From: an uncultured Capnocytophaga sp.
GTDB lineage: Bacteria; Bacteroidota; Bacteroidia; Flavobacteriales; Flavobacteriaceae
Length of the DNA stretch: 9,395 nt
Reading direction: 5' to 3'
Assembly (NCBI GenBank): GCA_905372595.1
Contig: CAJPPS010000037.1
Coordinates: forward strand, 1-9,395
The translations under genes were made by a program, and so were the position numbers. The notes under the pieces are model-generated. The model was not told the DNA's origin. It saw only the letters and a list, made by a program, of their open reading frames with translations, and made no database searches. This document shows, in pieces, positions 6,401-9,395 of this stretch (position 1 is its first letter; each line of letters begins with the position of its first letter).

Positions 6401-6964
6401 TTAAAAAGAAATCTCAGGAGCTTTATCCAACTGCTTACGTTGTTCAGTTCCTAAATCAAAGAATGGCTGGGGTGTCATATGTTTAAAACCAGCTACAATA
6501 TTGGTAGGGATAGACTGTATAGCGGTATTCAGTTCCTTAGTGGTGGAGTTGAAATAACGACGTACAGAAGCCAATTTGTTCTCAATATCAGCTATTTCCT
6601 GTTGTAGGTGCATAAAGTTGGTATTGGCTTTGAGTTCGGGATATGCCTCTACTTGTACGTTGAAGGCACTCATTGCTGAGGAAAGCTCCTTTTCTGCCTC
6701 TATTTTGTCATTTACTCCTGTTGCACTAAGGGCTCGGGAACGTGCTTGGGTGATTTTGGTAAGCACTTCTGATTCGTGATTCATATATCCCTTCACAGCC
6801 GCTACCAGCTGAGGGATCAGGTCGTGGCGTTGCTTAAGCTGTACATCTATATCAGCGAAGGCATTTTCTCGGTTATTGGCAAGAGCCACGAGTTTGTTGT
6901 TGGCACTGATATACCAAAATACAATAATTGCCACGATAGCAAGGGCGATAATTAATCCAGTCAT
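6401..6964 (-). CDS. lemA: LemA family membrane-anchored protein
   Basis: The 187-residue protein has one N-terminal membrane helix (about 3-20) followed by a long helical domain, the standard LemA build and length. Family hallmarks include E-N-A-F-A-D-I-D-V-Q-L-K-Q-R-H-D-L-I-P at 33-51, Y-P-E-L-K-A-N at 108-114, E-N-K-L-A-S-V-R-R-Y-F-N at 128-139, and P-Q-P-F-F-D at 165-170 near the C terminus. LemA was named from a Listeria antigen; its biochemical function is not established, though it often accompanies M48 proteases or TPM-domain proteins. Here the M48 protease is the second gene downstream. It follows feoB after a 43-base AT-rich gap, the largest in the operon, so it may begin a separate transcript. 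Confidence 0.93.
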   Translation of the reverse strand: MTGLIIALAIVAIIVFWYISANNKLVALANNRENAFADIDVQLKQRHDLIPQLVAAVKGYMNHESEVLTKITQARSRALSATGVNDKIEAEKELSSAMSAFNVQVEAYPELKANTNFMHLQQEIADIENKLASVRRYFNSTTKELNTAIQSIPTNIVAGFKHMTPQPFFDLGTEQRKQLDKAPEISF

Positions 6965-7007
6965 ATGATAAATATTAATAGTTTCTTAAATATATAATAG
7001 TATATAA

Positions 7008-9119
7008 TTAGCTAAGTAGCTGGTAAGCCATAAAGGCAGAAAGATAGGCAAAACCTGTCATAAAGAGCCATTGAATAATTGCCCACTTCCAGCTATTGGT
7101 TTCCTTACGAACAATAGCAAAAGTACTAATACATTGCATAGCCAAGGCAAAGAATAGCAAAATAGAGACTCCTGTTGCAAGGTTGAACATAGGGGTGCCA
7201 TCAGGACGAATTTCCTCCTTAAGGCGTGTAATCACAGTGCGTTGCTCAGCTTCTCCTTCCTCTACATCTACATCGCCTAAGCTATAGATAGTTGCCAAAG
7301 TACTTACAAAAGTCTCTCGTGCAGCAAAAGAACCTAATACCGCAATACTTATCTTCCAGTCATAACCTAAAGGACGAAATACAGGTTCTACCCATTTGCC
7401 CATATTCCCCAAGAGAGAATTTTCTGTACGATAACTCATTAGGTATTTTTCCTTTTCACTTTCTCCCCAGCTATTCTTAATCGCTAATGCTTCTGTATGA
7501 GCTTCCGCATTATTATATTTTTCTCCTATACCGTGTGTTTGCAAGAACCAAATAAGCACGGTTATAAAGAAGATAATCTTCCCTGCATTGACTACAAAAG
7601 CCTTTGATTTCTCATATACAGTCAGTAGCACATTTCGTGCCAAAGGTACTTTGTAGGTAGGCATTTCTACAATAAAGTAAGACTTGAAAGAATGCTTTAG
7701 AACTAAGAATTTATTGAGAATCCAAGCAGAAAATATAGCCATAAATACTCCTAATATATAGAGTGCGAATAGTGCAACTGCTTGATTGTCAAAAATAAAA
7801 TAATTTCCCTCAGGGATTACTAGCTTAATCATAATGAGGTAAATAGGAAGCCTCGCTGAGCAGGTAATAAAGGGAGTAACTAAAATGGCAATAAGGCGTT
7901 CACGCCAGCTTTCGATTGTACGAGTTGCCATTATGGCAGGAATGGCACAGGCAGCTCCTGAAATAAGAGGAATAGTTCCTTTTCCATTAAGCCCAAAGGG
8001 GCGCATAATTCTATCCATTAGGAAGACTACCCTACTCATATAGCCACTTTCCTCCAATAGGGAAATAAAAAAGAAAAGCAGGGCAATCTGAGGTACGAAA
8101 GATACTACTGCACTAAGTCCAGGGATTACCCCATCTACTAGAAGAGAGGTTAAAGAGCCTTCAGGAAGTGCTTCCGATAGGCTCTCCCCAATCCAACCTA
8201 ACCCTGCTTCTATCCAGCCTTTGGGGTACTCACTTACATAGAAAATCATCTGGAAAATGAGCAATAATATTCCCATAAAGATAAGATATCCCCACACTTT
8301 ATGTAAAAGTATCTTATCCAATAATGCTCGTGTGCCTACTGAATTTACCTTATAATTATTCTTTAAGGCATTATTGATAATCTGATAGCGGAGAATTGTT
8401 TCTCTCTGTTGCATTCGCTTAATTTCAGCCTCAGTTTTGATGTTTTCTTTTTCGATTTCTACTTTACGTAGGCTACCAACGACTTCAAAGTTCTGAGAAA
8501 TTACCATCCAGAGCTTGCTAAGTTCCTCTTTGGGAAATTTTTCCTTCAAAGATTGGAAATAGGTAGGGTCAATACGACTAAGGTCTATCAGAGGCTCTAG
8601 AGATAGTTTTTTATAGTTGATAATAAGTTCTTTAAGCTGTTCTAAGCCTGTTTTCTGCCGTGTACTGATAAGAGCGATACGTGTATGAAGAGAGGCTTCC
8701 AAAGCAGGAATATCTATAGAGATGCCCCTAGGCTTCATCCTATCAGCCATATTGATAGCAAGAATCGTAGGTATTCCGAAATCCTTAATTTGAGTAAAAA
8801 GATATAGATTTTGCTTAAGGTTCTCTACATCGGCAACGACTACCACCACATCGGGAAAGTCAATATCATCTCTGTCCAAAAGGCAACTTACAGCCACCTT
8901 CTCATCCATAGAGTTAGGATTGGTACTATAAGTTCCTGGCAGGTCATAGATACGAGCGTTAATTATTTGAGAAAGCTTACAGAAACCGACTTTCTTATCA
9001 ACAGTAACACCAGGGTAGTTCCCTACGTGTTGGTTCATCCCTGTAAGAATATTGAAAATAGAGGATTTACCTACATTAGGGTTTCCAATGAGAGCTACTT
9101 TTATTTCATTCTTACTCAT
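7008..9119 (-). CDS. feoB: Ferrous iron transporter FeoB
   Basis: The 703-residue polytopic protein imports Fe(II) across the inner membrane. The N-terminal G domain shows G1 G-N-P-N-V-G-K-S-S at 12-20, switch I with Thr39, G3 D-L-P-G at 59-62, G4 N-M-A-D at 123-126 and a G5-like S-T-R-Q-K-T-G at 152-158. A GDI-like helical domain follows (about 170-265), then the membrane domain. This holds the conserved gate motifs S-G-A-A-C-A-I-P-A at 387-395 with Cys391, I-T-C-S-A-R-L-P at 418-425 with Cys420, and R-E-T-F-V-S-T-L-A at 601-609. Length and motifs are normal, with no truncation. feoA lies directly upstream and overlaps by 8 bases. No feoC-like gene follows, which is usual outside the gammaproteobacteria. 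Confidence 0.98.
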   Translation of the reverse strand: MSKNEIKVALIGNPNVGKSSIFNILTGMNQHVGNYPGVTVDKKVGFCKLSQIINARIYDLPGTYSTNPNSMDEKVAVSCLLDRDDIDFPDVVVVVADVENLKQNLYLFTQIKDFGIPTILAINMADRMKPRGISIDIPALEASLHTRIALISTRQKTGLEQLKELIINYKKLSLEPLIDLSRIDPTYFQSLKEKFPKEELSKLWMVISQNFEVVGSLRKVEIEKENIKTEAEIKRMQQRETILRYQIINNALKNNYKVNSVGTRALLDKILLHKVWGYLIFMGILLLIFQMIFYVSEYPKGWIEAGLGWIGESLSEALPEGSLTSLLVDGVIPGLSAVVSFVPQIALLFFFISLLEESGYMSRVVFLMDRIMRPFGLNGKGTIPLISGAACAIPAIMATRTIESWRERLIAILVTPFITCSARLPIYLIMIKLVIPEGNYFIFDNQAVALFALYILGVFMAIFSAWILNKFLVLKHSFKSYFIVEMPTYKVPLARNVLLTVYEKSKAFVVNAGKIIFFITVLIWFLQTHGIGEKYNNAEAHTEALAIKNSWGESEKEKYLMSYRTENSLLGNMGKWVEPVFRPLGYDWKISIAVLGSFAARETFVSTLATIYSLGDVDVEEGEAEQRTVITRLKEEIRPDGTPMFNLATGVSILLFFALAMQCISTFAIVRKETNSWKWAIIQWLFMTGFAYLSAFMAYQLLS
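7118..7151 (-). promoter_or_regulatory. Candidate internal promoter for the lemA block, inside the 3' end of feoB
   Basis: On the - strand TACTTTTG (7125 to 7118) matches TAnnTTTG, and a TTTG (7151 to 7148) sits 22 bases upstream, within the 17-23 base spacing known for flavobacterial promoters. It would start transcription about 145 bases before the lemA ATG at 6964. Both boxes lie in feoB coding sequence, and such short motifs arise by chance in AT-rich DNA, so this is tentative. Confidence 0.3.
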
Positions 9120-9357
9120 CTGAATGTTCTTTAGTAAATTCTACTTCAATATATTGTGCCATTTCCTTACGAATAGCTAAGTGGGTGTCATTAATAACCA
9201 GATAAAAGGGGTCTCCCAGAGGAGCAACTTCTATAAGTTCTATTTCATTGCCTGGTAAGCACCCCAACTCCAAGAGCTTGATAGGAAGCATCTCAGTATG
9301 AATATCCTTGATAAGATATCTCACCCCTCGTTTCATTTCATTGACCGTAAGCGTCAT
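9112..9357 (-). CDS. feoA: Ferrous iron transport accessory protein FeoA
   Basis: The 81-residue, single SH3-like domain protein is small and cytoplasmic. Diagnostic elements are L-L-E-L-G-C-L-P-G at 28-36, A-P-L-G-D-P at 45-50 and L-A-I-R-K-E-M-A-Q-Y-I at 60-70. FeoA is required for FeoB-dependent Fe(II) uptake and probably contacts the FeoB cytoplasmic region. Here it is a stand-alone gene, not fused to feoB as in some Bacteroidota. It is the first gene of the - strand block. A -7-like promoter element lies 26 bases upstream of its ATG. I see no convincing Fur box in the 38 bases available, but the upstream region is cut by the window edge. Confidence 0.95.
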   Translation of the reverse strand: MTLTVNEMKRGVRYLIKDIHTEMLPIKLLELGCLPGNEIELIEVAPLGDPFYLVINDTHLAIRKEMAQYIEVEFTKEHSDE

Positions 9358-9382
9358 TTTTATTTATACTTATTTTAAGCGA

Positions 9383-9390
9383 CAAAAATA
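9383..9390 (-). promoter_or_regulatory. -7 promoter element upstream of feoA (Bacteroidota type)
   Basis: Read on the - strand this is TATTTTTG, an exact match to the Bacteroidota -7 consensus TAnnTTTG. Transcription would start about 5-7 bases further on, leaving a leader of roughly 20 bases before the feoA ATG at 9357. The matching -33 TTTG/TTG element would fall outside the window, so only half of the promoter can be judged. Confidence 0.5.
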
Positions 9391-9395
9391 CTATT

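Noticed and set aside
6965..7007. AT-only short inverted repeat (TATATA-ATAG-TATATA) between feoB and lemA as a terminator
   Set aside because: The stem is six A-T pairs without G-C and without a clear T-run; it is too weak to be called a terminator.
8811..9134. Open frame of 107 codons antisense to the feoB G domain
   Set aside because: The - strand frame encodes the intact, conserved FeoB GTPase; the antisense product shows no domain and lies wholly over it apart from the feoA overlap.
9358..9395. Fur-box-like operator upstream of feoA
   Set aside because: The AT-rich bases do not form the GATAATGATAATCATTATC-type palindrome; the rest of the upstream region is outside the window.

Overview
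The window looks like a chromosomal segment from a Bacteroidota member of the Flavobacteriia. A Capnocytophaga-like organism is my best guess. The grounds are an AT-rich composition (roughly 40% GC by eye), no obvious Shine-Dalgarno sequences, a TAnnTTTG-type -7 element before feoA, and a lipoprotein whose mature N terminus (C-S-K-K-G-D-D-E) resembles the surface-export signal known from Capnocytophaga and relatives. Genus assignment is inference.

Layout. One gene, a secreted repeat-containing lipoprotein, lies on the + strand at 32-1189. A bidirectional hairpin terminator (about 1191-1238) separates it from ten genes that all run on the - strand, from feoA at the right edge down to a response regulator at 1229. 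In transcription order these are feoA, feoB, lemA, a small DUF4288-like protein, an M48 (HtpX-like) membrane metalloprotease, an ApeP/FabZ-like dehydratase, an uncharacterised 131-residue protein, an ABC ATPase, an ABC-2 permease, a 4HBT thioesterase and an OmpR-type response regulator. Counted with feoA this is eleven - strand genes. The largest gap is 43 bases (feoB-lemA). Three junctions are ATGA overlaps and three others overlap by 8, 26 and 31 bases. Coding density is near total; no gene-free stretch reaches 300 bases, and there are no RNA genes, mobile elements or CRISPR arrays that I can see.

How the genes may work together. There are three functional blocks. FeoAB imports ferrous iron. 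LemA, the DUF4288-like protein and the M48 protease form a membrane-proteostasis-like block. The dehydratase, unknown protein, ABC ATPase/permease and thioesterase resemble the accessory portion of a flexirubin or aryl-polyene (polyene lipid) pathway, but no ketosynthase, acyl carrier protein or acyltransferase is present here. The last gene is a response regulator whose receiver domain has lost the phosphoacceptor aspartate (Asn56) and most of the rest of the phosphorylation site, so it is probably an atypical, phosphorylation-independent regulator. It has no histidine kinase partner in the window.

The most noteworthy items are the degenerate response regulator fused into this operon by overlap, the incomplete polyene-lipid-like block embedded behind iron and proteostasis genes, and the two-repeat lipoprotein with an unrecognised helical C-terminal domain.
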